The position numbers and the translations under genes were made by a program. A DNA stretch of 64,000 nt from DYRB01 sp963709645 (GTDB lineage Bacteria > Pseudomonadota > Gammaproteobacteria > Chromatiales > Chromatiaceae), in NCBI GenBank assembly GCA_963709645.1, contig CAVPXP010000022.1, forward strand, positions 101,435-165,434. Direction: 5' to 3'. The notes below the pieces were generated by a model that ran no database searches, was not told the origin of the DNA, and was given only the letters and a program-made list of their open reading frames with translations. Shown piece after piece: positions 25,479 to 34,328 of the stretch (the stretch's first letter is position 1; each line of letters begins with the position of its first letter).

Positions 25479-25946
25479 TCAGGCGGCGCCCTGATGGTCC
25501 CCCAGGACCTCAACCCGCAGCACGGTCCCCTCGACACCGCTGACCCGCACCCGCACACCTGCCGGTACGTCCGGTCCGACGACTTTCCACGTGCTGTCGT
25601 CCACGCGTATCTTGCCGGCGCCGTTGACGAGGGGGGTGTCCAGGGTGAAGACCCGGCCCAGGTACTGGTGCCCGCGGCGGTTGAGGGCCGGCTCGTCGCT
25701 CGTGATGGGGTGCCGGCGGAGGTATCCGCGCCCGACCAGGACGCTGACGACGCTCACCGCGGCAAAGATGCCGAGCTGCCCCGGCCAGGGGGTCTCCGGA
25801 AAGAGGGCTAAGCTCAGTCCGGCCGCCGCGGCCCCAATTCCCATGGGGAGGAACAGAAACGCCGGCGTGACCAGCTCCAGGGCGGCGAGGACAAGGCCCA
25901 TGACCAGCCAGTGCCAAGGTCCGACGGACGGAATCCAGTCCGGCAT
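25479..25946 (-). CDS. short NfeD-family membrane protein
   Basis: 155 residues. Membrane segments lie at about 10-50 (GPWHWLVMGLVLAALELVTPAFLFLP, typical NfeD start) and 57-72. A C-terminal soluble OB-fold (about 88-150) contains GRVFTLDTPLVNGAGKIRVDDSTWKVVGPDVPAG. This is the short NfeD type without the ClpP-like protease domain. It acts with its SPFH partner, with which it overlaps (TAATG). It may stabilise membrane microdomains. Confidence 0.9.
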   Translation of the reverse strand: MPDWIPSVGPWHWLVMGLVLAALELVTPAFLFLPMGIGAAAAGLSLALFPETPWPGQLGIFAAVSVVSVLVGRGYLRRHPITSDEPALNRRGHQYLGRVFTLDTPLVNGAGKIRVDDSTWKVVGPDVPAGVRVRVSGVEGTVLRVEVLGDHQGAA

Positions 25947-26890
25947 TAGCCCTGCTCCCCCGAGGGGAGGTCAGCACGTCCAGGGGAGGACTTCCCGACG
26001 CCTTTGACCAGCTCCCCGATACCGGCCAGGGATCCGATGATCCCAGACGCCTCCATGGGCATCAGAATGACCTTCTGGTTGGGCGCGGACCCGATGATCC
26101 GCAGGGCCTCGGTATACTTTTGGGCGACAAAGTAGTTGATGGCGTTGACATCGCCCTTGGCGATGGCCTGGGAGACCATCATCGTCGCCCTGGCCTCCGC
26201 CTCGGCCAGCCGCTCCCGAGCCTCCGCCTCCCGGAAGGCCGCCTCCCTATCCCCTTCCGCCTCAAGAATGGCCGCTTGTTTCTCGCCTTCGGCCTTGAGG
26301 ATAGCCGCCTGGCGCAGGCCTTCGGCCTCAAGGATCAGGGCACGCTTCTCTCGCTCCGCTTTCATCTGGCGGGCCATGGCGTCCACCAAGTCACGGGGCG
26401 GGGAGATGTCCTTGATCTCGATACGGGTGACCTTCACGCCCCACGGCGTCGTGGCATCATCCACGACGTTGAGGAGCTGGGCGTTGATTTTGTCGCGCTG
26501 GGAGAGAAGTTCATCCAAGTCCATGGAGCCCATCACGGTGCGCAGGTTGGTCATGGTCAGGTTTAGAATGGCATACTCCAGGCCGCTCACCTCGTAAGCG
26601 GCCTTGGCCGCGTCCAGAATCTGGTAGAAGACCACTCCGTCGGCCTTCACCATGGCATTGTCTCGGGTGATGACCTCCTGGGAGGGGACGTCCAGCACCT
26701 GCTCCATCATGTTGAGCTTGGCGCCGATGCGGTCAAGGAAGGGGGTGATGAGGTGAAACCCCGGGTCGAGGGTTCGGGTGTAGCGCCCGAAGCGCTCGAC
26801 CGTGTACTCGCGGCCCTGGGGGACCGTCTGGATCATGAAACCGACAATGACGAAGGCGAGGACGGCCAGGCCGATGAAGAAGATTTCCAT
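25946..26890 (-). CDS. qmcA: SPFH/band-7 protein (QmcA/stomatin-like)
   Basis: 314 residues: an N-terminal membrane anchor (IFFIGLAVLAFVIVGFMIQ), an SPFH domain (about 25-200) with GREYTVERFGRYTRTLDPGFHLITPF and VPSQEVITRDNAMVKADGVVFYQI, and a long Ala/Glu coiled coil (about 185-250) with repeats of AAILKAEGEKQAAILEAEG. It forms large membrane oligomers. It is translationally coupled to the short nfeD. The symbol is given by similarity to E. coli QmcA. Confidence 0.9.
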   Translation of the reverse strand: MEIFFIGLAVLAFVIVGFMIQTVPQGREYTVERFGRYTRTLDPGFHLITPFLDRIGAKLNMMEQVLDVPSQEVITRDNAMVKADGVVFYQILDAAKAAYEVSGLEYAILNLTMTNLRTVMGSMDLDELLSQRDKINAQLLNVVDDATTPWGVKVTRIEIKDISPPRDLVDAMARQMKAEREKRALILEAEGLRQAAILKAEGEKQAAILEAEGDREAAFREAEARERLAEAEARATMMVSQAIAKGDVNAINYFVAQKYTEALRIIGSAPNQKVILMPMEASGIIGSLAGIGELVKGVGKSSPGRADLPSGEQG

Positions 26891-27079
26891 GTGGGGCTCC
26901 CGTGCGTTTGGCTGGGCGAAGTATATCCGGCGGCGGGCTCGCCACTAACGGTGATTGCGGCCACCTGCGCCAATCCGGCCGCCGCGGTGCTTGCGGAGAT
27001 GGCAAGGCAGCCGAATCTCGAATCACCATGCGCATCCGCTGCTGAGGTCGATGCCATCCCTGCGCTATAGTTCTGTGCT

Positions 27080-27820
27080 ATGACTGCGGCCGTACCCAAG
27101 CCCCCAAAATCCCTATTGCGCCAAGTTGGGCGTGCGATTGCGGACTTCCGGATGATCCGAGACGGGGACCGTATCCTGCTGGGCGTGTCCGGGGGCAAGG
27201 ACTCTCTGTCCCTCCTGCACCTCTTGCGCCACCTGCGGACCTACGCCCCAGTCCGCTTCGAGCTGGCGGTGCTCACCGTCGATCCGCAGGTACCAGGCTT
27301 CGACCCGGGGCCTCTCAAGGACTATTTCACGGGCTTGGGTGTCCCCTGGTTCTATGAGTGCCAACCCATTATGGAGCAGGCGAAGGGACACATGGACGGC
27401 GACTCCTTCTGCGCCTACTGCTCGCGCATGAAACGAGGGATCATGTACCGCATCTGCAGGGCCGAGGGCTACGGCGTCTTGGCCCTGGCCCAGCACCTCG
27501 ACGACTTGGCCGAGAGCCTGCTCCTTTCCCTGTTCCATGGCGGCCAGTTACGGACCATGAAGGCCCACTATGTCAACGACGAGGGCGATGTCCGCATCAT
27601 CCGGCCCCTGGCCTATTGCCGAGAGCGCCAAACCGCCGCCTTTGCCGCTGCGGTCGGCCTTCCTGTGGTTCCTGACAGTTGTCCCGCCTGCTTCGCCGCC
27701 CCCACCCGGCGCGAACACGTCAAGACCCTGCTGGCGAGGGAGGAGTCCTTGCATCCCCACCTCTTTTCCAACGTCTTGCATGCCATTCGCCCCCTGCTGA
27801 CCGAAGGTCCCGTGCCCTGA
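27080..27820 (+). CDS. ttcA: tRNA 2-thiocytidine synthetase TtcA-like protein
   Basis: PP-loop ATPase that thiolates cytidine 32 of some tRNAs using an iron-sulfur cluster. 246 residues, somewhat shorter than the 311 of E. coli TtcA. The PP-loop is LLGVSGGKDSLSLLHLL near residue 33. The cluster cysteines lie in FCAYCSRMKRG (CxxC) near 110-120, and a third cysteine in PDSCPACFAAPTRREHVK. QHLDDLAESLLLSLFHGG near 137 is family-typical. It is monocistronic. Confidence 0.88.
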   Translation: MTAAVPKPPKSLLRQVGRAIADFRMIRDGDRILLGVSGGKDSLSLLHLLRHLRTYAPVRFELAVLTVDPQVPGFDPGPLKDYFTGLGVPWFYECQPIMEQAKGHMDGDSFCAYCSRMKRGIMYRICRAEGYGVLALAQHLDDLAESLLLSLFHGGQLRTMKAHYVNDEGDVRIIRPLAYCRERQTAAFAAAVGLPVVPDSCPACFAAPTRREHVKTLLAREESLHPHLFSNVLHAIRPLLTEGPVP

Positions 27821-27884
27821 TCTGACTCAGCGCGGATGTCGGTTTCCCCGACAGCGCTTGAGGTGCTCGGAGCTCTACGCGTTT

Positions 27885-27929
27885 GGCCGTCTGACAGGAA
27901 TGGACTTGCGAACCGCCCTTCAGACGGCC
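27885..27929. repeat. 10-bp inverted repeat upstream of the carbonic anhydrase gene
   Basis: GGCCGTCTGA at 27885-27894 and TCAGACGGCC at 27920-27929, with a 25-nt loop. It has no T-run on either side, so it is a poor terminator; it may be an operator or a weak transcript-end hairpin after ttcA. Confidence 0.5.
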
Positions 27930-28087
27930 GGAGCTGGCCGACCGCACCACGCCGGGGACCACACCCTTTTATCCACTCGGTTCTGCCCCACTCTCTCGTC
28001 TTGTAGATCCGCTCGATGCCGCGGCGAGGCGGTATGACGTCCCTTCAGTCAACGCGGCAAACACCACCAAACCCAGAGGACGCGATC

Positions 28088-28665
28088 ATGAGTCAGATTC
28101 TCGACGAGGTACTAGCGGCGAATGCAAGCTATGCACAGGGCTTCGACAAGGGCGATCTGCCCATGCCGCCTGGCCGGCATTTTGCCATCCTGACCTGCAT
28201 GGACGCCCGGCTGGACCCTGCGAAGTACGCGGGTCTGTCCGAGGGTGATGCCCACGTCATTCGCAACGCCGGCGGGCGTGCCAGCGACGACGCCATCCGC
28301 TCTCTAGTCATCTCCTACAAGCTCCTTGGTACCCGTGAGTGGTTCGTCATTCACCACACGGATTGCGGCATGGAGACCTTTACGGACGAGGTGATGCGGG
28401 ACTACTGGCCAGCAGCCTGAAGACCGCCTCCGTCGACGCCTCCGGTTGGCACGACACGGGCGTTGGTCCGGGCTCCACGGAGGGCAACTACATCGACTGG
28501 CTGACCATCTCTGACAACGCCAGGAGCGTGGTCGAGGACGTGACGCGCATTCGTCGACACCCCCTGGTGCCCAGGGAAATTCCGGTCTTTGGGTACATCT
28601 ACGACGTCAAGACGGGCAAGTTGCTGGAGGTACCCCAGGCGACCGCGGCGGGGCGGGCCGGCTGA
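28088..28665 (+). pseudogene. beta-class carbonic anhydrase, frameshifted
   Basis: Hydrates CO2 to bicarbonate. The N-terminal part (28088-28420) reads MSQILDEVLAANASYAQ and contains the zinc ligands: Cys and Asp in ILTCMDARLDP, and His and Cys in IHHTDCGMETF. At about 28400 the frame breaks and a stop follows. The conserved C-terminus continues in another frame (LLASSLKTASVDASGW through FGYIYDVKTGKLLEV) to 28665. The frame change fits one missing base (or two extra). The start has GAGG 8 bases upstream. If the shift is a sequence error, the product is about 192 residues and normal. Confidence 0.88.
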
Positions 28666-28893
28666 GGCGTCCGCGTCCTAGCGGACTCTGCCACCCCACT
28701 CCATCGGCTATCGCTCTCGGGAGAGAAACCCGGCACTGCGGGGGCTGAGCTTCCGCCGATCACACTGCCGGCGGCTGGTCGAACGCGGAGATCGCCCCGC
28801 GCCGCTACCGCGACCGCAAGGGTGTCCGGCTCATTCCCAATTGGGAGCCATCTGTGCATTCCAACCCATGGCCTGGGCGGTCGCTCTGGACGT

Positions 28894-30111
28894 TCAGGAC
28901 AGTAGACGTTCGACGATCCGAAATCCGGCGACATAGGTCCCCGTGGCCGCCCCCAGGGAACTGAGTACGAAGACCAGGAGGACCCGCGCCACCCGGTTGC
29001 GCCACCAGCCGCGCCAATGGACCAGGTCCCGGCGCAGGCTGACGAAGTCCCCCACCTTCGGCCGACGCAGAGCGAGCTCCACAGCTCCGGTGACCATACC
29101 GACCCCCAGGGCCGGGTGAAGCGTGGTGAGGGGGGCGGAAAACAATGCCGCTGCGACAGTGAACGGATGACCGCGTGCCAGCAGGGTCCCCAGGGCAGCC
29201 AGCCCGCCCGTGATCAGCGCCCAATCCGCCAGCATCTCCCAGCCCAGCTCCGGGCCCCGGCTGAAGCCCAGGGCGAAGCCTGCCAGGATCAGCACGACCA
29301 GAACCCAAGGCAGGACCCGTGCCCAGAGGCCGGGAGGCGGGACCCGCTCCAGTTCGGCGATCACAGTCTCCGGCGCGGTCGGCGCGGTTCCCGTAAGGCA
29401 GGCCGCCAGACCACGCAGGTGCCCGGCCCCGACCACGACCAAGGCCCTCCCGGGCGGGAGTTCGCCCAACTCCTGGCGCAACCGCGCGGCCATGTAGCGG
29501 TCGCGCTCCTCGACGAGGGGAACATAGAGGTGACGGCGGTCCGTCGCCAGCCCGGTGAAGGCCGTCTCCAAGACATCGCCATCCTTGAGGCGCTCGACGT
29601 CGTCCGGCGAGACCCGTTCGCCGGACAGCATGGCCCCCAAGATGCCGCTGAACAGATTGATGCGCCGCCATAGCCCGAGTCCGCCAGCCAGCCGACGCAG
29701 GGTCACGCCAATCTCCCGGTCGATCAGGAGCAGCGCAAGGTTGCGGTCCCGGGCAAGCTCGATTGCCACGCGCTGCTCCGCCCCGGGCTCGATCCCTAAT
29801 TCGTCCGCCAGCCGCTGTTGATAGGCCGCCAGCGCCAAGTTTGCCACGACCATGTAGGCGCGGCCCTGTCGGATGACGGTCAATAGATCCAGCCGACCCA
29901 AGGCGTCCGGGTTCGTGAGGGCCTGGTGGCGACTGCGGCATAGCTCCACCGCAACAACGTCGTAGCCGCCGTTACTGATGAGCTCCGCGACCTTGTCCGC
30001 GCTGGCGTGGGAAACGTGAGCGGTCCCGAGCAAGGTCAGGTCCCAGCCATCCAAGGCCAATTCGATGCGTGGCTCGTCGAGGAGCATGGGGGGCTGGGCA
30101 GTATCGGGCAT
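28894..30111 (-). CDS. TraB/PrgY-family membrane protein
   Basis: From the ATG at 30111 the protein has 405 residues. The N-terminal TraB domain (about 15-235) shows LTLLGTAHVSHASADKVAELI, VVAVELCRSRHQAL, LLLIDREIGVTLRRL and RALVVVGAGHLRGLAACL. The C-terminal half has about four hydrophobic segments (near 265-285, 293-315, 322-345 and 380-400). Members include enterococcal pheromone-shutdown proteins and many uncharacterised bacterial proteins; the TraB fold is thought to be protease-like (EreA/ChaN-like). It is divergent from the lipoprotein gene. Confidence 0.88.
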   Translation of the reverse strand: MPDTAQPPMLLDEPRIELALDGWDLTLLGTAHVSHASADKVAELISNGGYDVVAVELCRSRHQALTNPDALGRLDLLTVIRQGRAYMVVANLALAAYQQRLADELGIEPGAEQRVAIELARDRNLALLLIDREIGVTLRRLAGGLGLWRRINLFSGILGAMLSGERVSPDDVERLKDGDVLETAFTGLATDRRHLYVPLVEERDRYMAARLRQELGELPPGRALVVVGAGHLRGLAACLTGTAPTAPETVIAELERVPPPGLWARVLPWVLVVLILAGFALGFSRGPELGWEMLADWALITGGLAALGTLLARGHPFTVAAALFSAPLTTLHPALGVGMVTGAVELALRRPKVGDFVSLRRDLVHWRGWWRNRVARVLLVFVLSSLGAATGTYVAGFRIVERLLS

Positions 30112-30234
30112 CGGATGAGGCGGACTCGTGTGAAGGCGAGCAAGCAATATACTCCGCGCTCCCCGCCGGTTGGCTTGGTGCGTGCCGCACCTCTGCCGTA
30201 TCATCCCACGCAAGCCAACCGGACCGAAGCATCC

Positions 30235-30660
30235 ATGACCCCTTGCCCTACCTCCCGTCGCCTTGTCCCGGCCGCCGCGGTCCTTGCCACCCTGCTCTGC
30301 ACCTCGGGTTGTGCCACCTACCAGGAGGACCGGAGGCAGGACGCCCTGGAGGCAGCGACCAACGCCTATGCGGCGGCCCTGCGGTGGGGCTACTACGAGA
30401 CCGCTGTCGGCTACCTGCATCCAGAAAAGCGAAAGGTCGTGGATGTCCCTAAGGCCCTGACAAACATCCGCTTAACCCGTTACGACGTGGTGCAGCCCCC
30501 CATTAAGACCAGTGAAACCGAGAGGGTGCAGGTCGTGCAGATCGACTACCTGCATGAGGATGTGCAATCCGTCCACAGCCTGAGTGATCGCCAGACCTGG
30601 CGCTACGAGCCGGAAGCCAAGAGCTGGTGGCTCTACTCCGGGTTGCCGGCCTTCAAGTAG
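30235..30660 (+). CDS. small lipoprotein, conserved hypothetical
   Basis: 141 residues with a lipoprotein signal: a hydrophobic stretch VPAAAVLATLLC and the lipobox TSGC ending at about residue 26. The mature part is soluble (ALEAATNAYAAALRWGYYETAVGYLHPEKR, then a beta-rich YDVVQPPIKTSETERVQVVQIDYLHED). Such small nuclear-transport-factor-like lipoproteins are common in Chromatiales; the function is unknown. The ATG at 30235 is chosen because the signal starts there. Confidence 0.8.
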   Translation: MTPCPTSRRLVPAAAVLATLLCTSGCATYQEDRRQDALEAATNAYAAALRWGYYETAVGYLHPEKRKVVDVPKALTNIRLTRYDVVQPPIKTSETERVQVVQIDYLHEDVQSVHSLSDRQTWRYEPEAKSWWLYSGLPAFK

Positions 30661-30790
30661 CTCGCCGGCGTGCGCGACCCAGGGAGTGCAGCCTGGTGGC
30701 GTTGCCGGACGCGGATAAAGTGCTGCTTCCGGGGTCCGAACCCCGGCCTGGTGCTATGCTCCCCGTTCGACCACCGCGCGGAGAGACACA

Positions 30791-31195
30791 GTGACTCCCG
30801 AAGAGATCGCATGCGTGAAGGCCACCTGGGCCAAGTTGATCCCCATCGCCGAGCAGGCCGCGTCCCTGTTCTATACCCGGTTGTTCGAGACCTACCCTGA
30901 GGTCAGGCCCCTGTTCAAGGGGGACATGGAGGAGCAGGGGCGGCGGATCATGGGCATGATCCACAGTACCGTGATGTCCCTGGACGATCTCGGCCCACTG
31001 CAGCCGACCCTCCGTGCCTCAGGCTCCCGCCATGCGGACTATGGCGTCAAGGATGAGGACTACGACAAGATGGCCGACGCCCTGCTTTGGACCCTGGAGC
31101 GCCTCCTAGGCGACGATTTCACCCCGCGGGTTCGGTCCGCGTGGGTCGCCGTCTACGGTGACCTGGCCCGGATGATGCGGGGAGGGACCGGCTAG
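30791..31195 (+). CDS. single-domain globin
   Basis: 134 residues from a GTG start with GGAGAG upstream. It has the globin fold: helix A TPEEIACVKATWAKLIPIAEQ, B/C LFYTRLFETYPEVRPLFKGDMEEQ, the proximal heme histidine in ASGSRHADYGVKDEDYD near residue 78, and FTPRVRSAWVAVYGDLARMM at the end. It resembles Vitreoscilla-type hemoglobins and flavohemoglobin globin domains, with no reductase domain. The likely role is oxygen or nitric-oxide binding. Its 3' end overlaps the next gene on the opposite strand by 4 bp. Confidence 0.92.
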   Translation: MTPEEIACVKATWAKLIPIAEQAASLFYTRLFETYPEVRPLFKGDMEEQGRRIMGMIHSTVMSLDDLGPLQPTLRASGSRHADYGVKDEDYDKMADALLWTLERLLGDDFTPRVRSAWVAVYGDLARMMRGGTG

Positions 31196-31611
31196 CCGGA
31201 TGCTCCAGGGCGCTCCTCGAGGGCTCGGGTCAGGGCGGCCTCGACGCGGGCGGGGTCCACGGGAAAGGCGATGGTCTCGAACAGCGCGAAGCGCTCCTGC
31301 ATCGCCGCGAGTTTCTCCCTGTGCTCTAGTTGGTAGAAGCAGATCACCTTGACCTCTGGGTGGCGCTGTAACCGCGCCATCAGCGTCTCCATGTTGCTGC
31401 TCCGGTCGCGGAAATCGGACTGGAAGTTGTATTCGGCGACGATGACGTCAGGGATCTGACTCTTGAGGACCATTTGCGCCTTGCGCTGGGAGCCGACCAC
31501 CTCGGCGGCGAAGCCCAGGCGTCGGTAGAGGGCCATTAGGTTCGGATAGCCGCCCAATTCAACGATGGCCAGCAGGCGCGGCGGGGTGTCTGCCTTGGCG
31601 TCGGTCTTCAT
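31192..31611 (-). CDS. receiver-like protein lacking phosphorylation residues
   Basis: 139 residues from the ATG at 31611 (a TTG 9 bases upstream is possible). The fold pattern is receiver-like: PRLLAIVELGGYPNLMALYRRLGF, SQIPDVIVAEYNFQ, PEVKVICFYQLEHREK and FETIAFPVDPARVEAAL. The acidic pocket is absent, the phosphoacceptor Asp is replaced (VAEYN), and the usual Lys-Pro is FPVDP. It is therefore probably a pseudo-receiver. It starts one base after the 2OG oxygenase gene, so the two are coupled. Confidence 0.75.
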   Translation of the reverse strand: MKTDAKADTPPRLLAIVELGGYPNLMALYRRLGFAAEVVGSQRKAQMVLKSQIPDVIVAEYNFQSDFRDRSSNMETLMARLQRHPEVKVICFYQLEHREKLAAMQERFALFETIAFPVDPARVEAALTRALEERPGASG

Positions 31612-31612
31612 G

Positions 31613-32227
31613 TCACGCAAAGACGACCCAGGTGGTGGCGATGTACTTCACCCCTGCCTCGATCCGGGCGGCCCGGTGCTCGTGGGTCCAGAAGGGTGGG
31701 AACAGGACCAGCTTGCCGCGCTCCGGGGTCACGCTGACCCCCTGATAGAGGAACTGCGTCTCTCCCCCGGGACCCGCGACGTCGTTGAGGTACCACAGGG
31801 CGACCAACTGGCGCTGGCTGAACTCATGGCTGCCGCCGTCGATGTGCCAGTGGTAGAACTCTCCGGGTAGGTACCGCTGGATTTGGTATCCCATGTCCTT
31901 GAAGGGGCCCTTGAAGTAAGGGAAGGTCTCGCGGAACTCGCGCAGCGCGGCGGCCAGCGAGCGGAAGAACATCTCGTCCGCGTCTTTCCAGTCGGGTTTG
32001 TTACTCACCACCAGGTCCGTGGTCTGCTTGATGCCCCGGTCCTTGGCCTGGACCTGTCCGATGCGCCCCTCGTATTGCTGCTCCGGGTGGGCCTCGAAGC
32101 GCTCGATGATGCCATCGCAGAAAACGGGCGGCAGGGCCAGGGGTCGCTCGAAGATGAAGCTGCCGAGTGCGACCTCGCGGATGCTGGCCAAGGGGGCGAT
32201 GCTGCGCGCGAAGGGGGTTGTGGGCAT
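31613..32227 (-). CDS. 2-oxoglutarate/Fe(II)-dependent oxygenase
   Basis: 204 residues. The iron triad of the double-stranded beta-helix fold is visible as H and D in FYHWHIDGGSHEF (near 122-126) and H in FPPFWTHEHRAARIEAG (near 180). The 2OG arginine is probably in the latter segment. GYQIQRYLPGEF and LVALWYLNDVAGPGGETQFL are typical of prolyl-hydroxylase-like PKHD oxygenases. The substrate is unknown. It leads a two-gene operon with the pseudo-receiver gene. Confidence 0.88.
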   Translation of the reverse strand: MPTTPFARSIAPLASIREVALGSFIFERPLALPPVFCDGIIERFEAHPEQQYEGRIGQVQAKDRGIKQTTDLVVSNKPDWKDADEMFFRSLAAALREFRETFPYFKGPFKDMGYQIQRYLPGEFYHWHIDGGSHEFSQRQLVALWYLNDVAGPGGETQFLYQGVSVTPERGKLVLFPPFWTHEHRAARIEAGVKYIATTWVVFA

Positions 32228-32352
32228 GGACTGCAGTCCTGCTAGGGTCGGGACGGCTATTGTCCCGACCCGGGGCGGCAGGGGTCAAATCAGTGCATGG
32301 CTTGGGGGTCCGGACGACGCGTCACCGCGGTGCCCTCTGCCGGTTTGGAGAC

Positions 32353-33399
32353 TCAGATCGAACCAGCGTCCACCAAGTCCCGGATTGGCCCAGCGGCGGA
32401 GGGACCCAGCTCGGTGTGCAGGTTGAGCATGGTCCTGGCGAGCGCCTCCCAATGGTCGCGGCCGCGGGCGGCCACTTCTTGTAGGGGTTGCGTCCCGCCC
32501 CCGGCGAGCCATTCGTCGTAGGCCGCCTCCAGGGCGGGGAAGATGGCCCGCCGCATATGGCTCAGGTTACCCAGGTAGAAGTGCAGGGACGGGGCGTCGC
32601 CGGTGTCCGCCAGGGCCGGGAGGGTGATCAGGCAGTCCGCGAGGTGGTCGCGTACCGCCCGGGCCATGATCTCCGCCGGGGTTTGGATCAGGTCCAGGAG
32701 CATGCGGTTCCACGCCTCGCCGAACCGGCATCCTACTTCGTACTCGCCTTGCTCGTGCCACAGGACCGTCTGGATCTCCCGGTCGGTCATGGCATCCAGA
32801 GAGGCGTGGAGGGCCCCCTCGAAGTCGTAGCATCCGAAGGCACGGCCCAGGGCGTTGTCCGGGCGGTTCCATCGCCAGCTCTCGAGTTTCTCCCAGAGCA
32901 GTCGCCGCAGGGACTCCCTGCGCAAGAAGATGGTGTCCCCGCAGGTCATGGCCGGCGGCGCGGTCAGGTCCCGCGCGTATTCTCTGCCCACCACATAGAC
33001 GGCACAATCGCCGTTCTTGTGCTGCTGCTCCAGGTCGCCGAGGACGAAATGGGGTTTGGCGTGATGGCCAAGTCCGCCGCTGTAGACCAGCCCACGGGGG
33101 GTCAGGCGGGCGTTGGCAGCGTCGGCGTCGAAGGGATCGAATGCCTGGTCGTCGATGACGATCGGTGACAACTCCGCCGCCTCTAGTTCCTCCCACAGGG
33201 CCTCTCGCCGCTCCAACCAGCCCCCCACCAGGTCCTTCTGCAGGGCCGCCCCATAGGCCAGTCCTTCCTCCCAACGGTAGTATTCGCGCATCTTCATCAA
33301 GTAGACGCACAGGGAGTAGTCGGCGCCGTGCCGAGCGTCCGAGATGTCGCAGTTGTGCTGGACCCTGCGGGCCAGCTGCGCGATCTGCTGGTCTGTCAT
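32353..33399 (-). CDS. Sfum_1244-family protein
   Basis: 348 residues from the ATG at 33399 (GAGG 7 bases upstream). The N-terminus QLARRVQHNCDISDARHGADYSLC in parts and YLMKMREYYRWEEGL near 35-49 is the hallmark of the Sfum_1244 family, found mainly in sulfur-cycle bacteria. Further blocks are GLVYSGGLGHHAKPHFVLG and VLWHEQGEYEVG. It has no membrane segment or signal. The function is unknown to me. It is divergent from the 184-residue gene at 33649. Confidence 0.8.
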   Translation of the reverse strand: MTDQQIAQLARRVQHNCDISDARHGADYSLCVYLMKMREYYRWEEGLAYGAALQKDLVGGWLERREALWEELEAAELSPIVIDDQAFDPFDADAANARLTPRGLVYSGGLGHHAKPHFVLGDLEQQHKNGDCAVYVVGREYARDLTAPPAMTCGDTIFLRRESLRRLLWEKLESWRWNRPDNALGRAFGCYDFEGALHASLDAMTDREIQTVLWHEQGEYEVGCRFGEAWNRMLLDLIQTPAEIMARAVRDHLADCLITLPALADTGDAPSLHFYLGNLSHMRRAIFPALEAAYDEWLAGGGTQPLQEVAARGRDHWEALARTMLNLHTELGPSAAGPIRDLVDAGSI

Positions 33400-33648
33400 C
33401 GGTGGACCTCGCTGATGGGGCGGGGTTGTGGTCTGCGGGGGACGGCGGCGCCGGGCCGCGCCCCGGGAAGCGGCATCGTCCCGATGCAGTTGGCGTCTCT
33501 TGGGGGCAAATATGCCGCCGGTTTGACTGACCACAAGCGAGGGGTCTGAGAAATCCGCTACGACGGTCCCATATTCGGGTCAGGCAAGGCCCCGCTCGAT
33601 CCGCCGGGGCAGAGGTTCAACAACGGTTTTGTCCTGGGGAGGGACGGC

Positions 33649-34203
33649 GTGGCCATCAGAATCAAGAGTCATTGGAACAACGATGAGCAGGAGCGCACCC
33701 TGCCGGAGGTCGCTGGGGCCCTGGCCTACATCGCCTGGCGTGTTGCCATGGACAAGGCCATCAACCTGCATTGCGAGCGCTTCGTCTACAGCGACGATGC
33801 CCAGCGCCTGGCGGTGATCCAGGAGTACCTAGCCTTTCTCATCCAGATCGCGGACCGCAAGGCCAACGAGACCCTGGACGACGACGACCGCCGCACCCTG
33901 GTCACCGGCTTCGCGGCCAAGGTGATCGAACATGTTCAGGACAACGCCCAGGACCTGCTGGGTCCCGGAGATCATGGCCGCGCTTTTGTCGACCGGCTCA
34001 ATGGGCGCTCTGGAGAGTACGCCGAGTTCCAGTTCGATGATCAAGGCCCGAGCTACGCCTTTCTCCGCCACCTGGGCTTCGAGATCCAGTCCCTCATGGG
34101 CGAGGGTCAAGACAACCGCTGGGTCATTGATCAGGTGATGGACAGGGACGGCTGGGATGCCTACAAACAATTCGAGCGGGCCTTCGACAACCTGTTCGAA
34201 TAG
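33649..34203 (+). CDS. conserved hypothetical protein, 184 aa
   Basis: Not recognised. 184 residues, acidic and mostly helical, from a GTG start with GGGGAGGG upstream. Blocks are the N-terminal IRIKSHWNNDEQERTLPEVAG, YLAFLIQIADRKANETLDDDDR and the aromatic YAFLRHLGFEIQSLMG, ending in KQFERAFDNLFE. It has no signal or membrane segment. It shares a 250-bp divergent promoter region with the Sfum_1244 gene, so a joint role is possible. A 13-bp hairpin follows it. Confidence 0.75.
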   Translation: MAIRIKSHWNNDEQERTLPEVAGALAYIAWRVAMDKAINLHCERFVYSDDAQRLAVIQEYLAFLIQIADRKANETLDDDDRRTLVTGFAAKVIEHVQDNAQDLLGPGDHGRAFVDRLNGRSGEYAEFQFDDQGPSYAFLRHLGFEIQSLMGEGQDNRWVIDQVMDRDGWDAYKQFERAFDNLFE

Positions 34204-34280
34204 CCGTCCAGGGCTAACCGGCAGGCCAGCCCGAGCAAGGGGAGACAAGGCTTAGGGTCACCCCGGGGGCGCGCAGGGGT

Positions 34281-34318
34281 GCGCGCCTGGGCGATGGAGA
34301 TCCGCCGCCCAGGCGCGC
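34281..34318. terminator. strong hairpin between convergent genes
   Basis: A perfect 13-bp GC-rich stem (GCGCGCCTGGGCG with its complement) and a 12-nt loop, lying between the 184-aa gene (+) and the RRM gene (-). Only CTTGT follows on the plus strand, so termination is likely but lacks a real T-run. Confidence 0.65.
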
Positions 34319-34328
34319 CTTGTGGGGA

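Noticed and set aside
27885..27929. GCCGTCTGA-type repeats resembling Neisseria DNA uptake sequences
   Set aside because: One inverted pair only, and the genome is gammaproteobacterial; taken as a chance hairpin.
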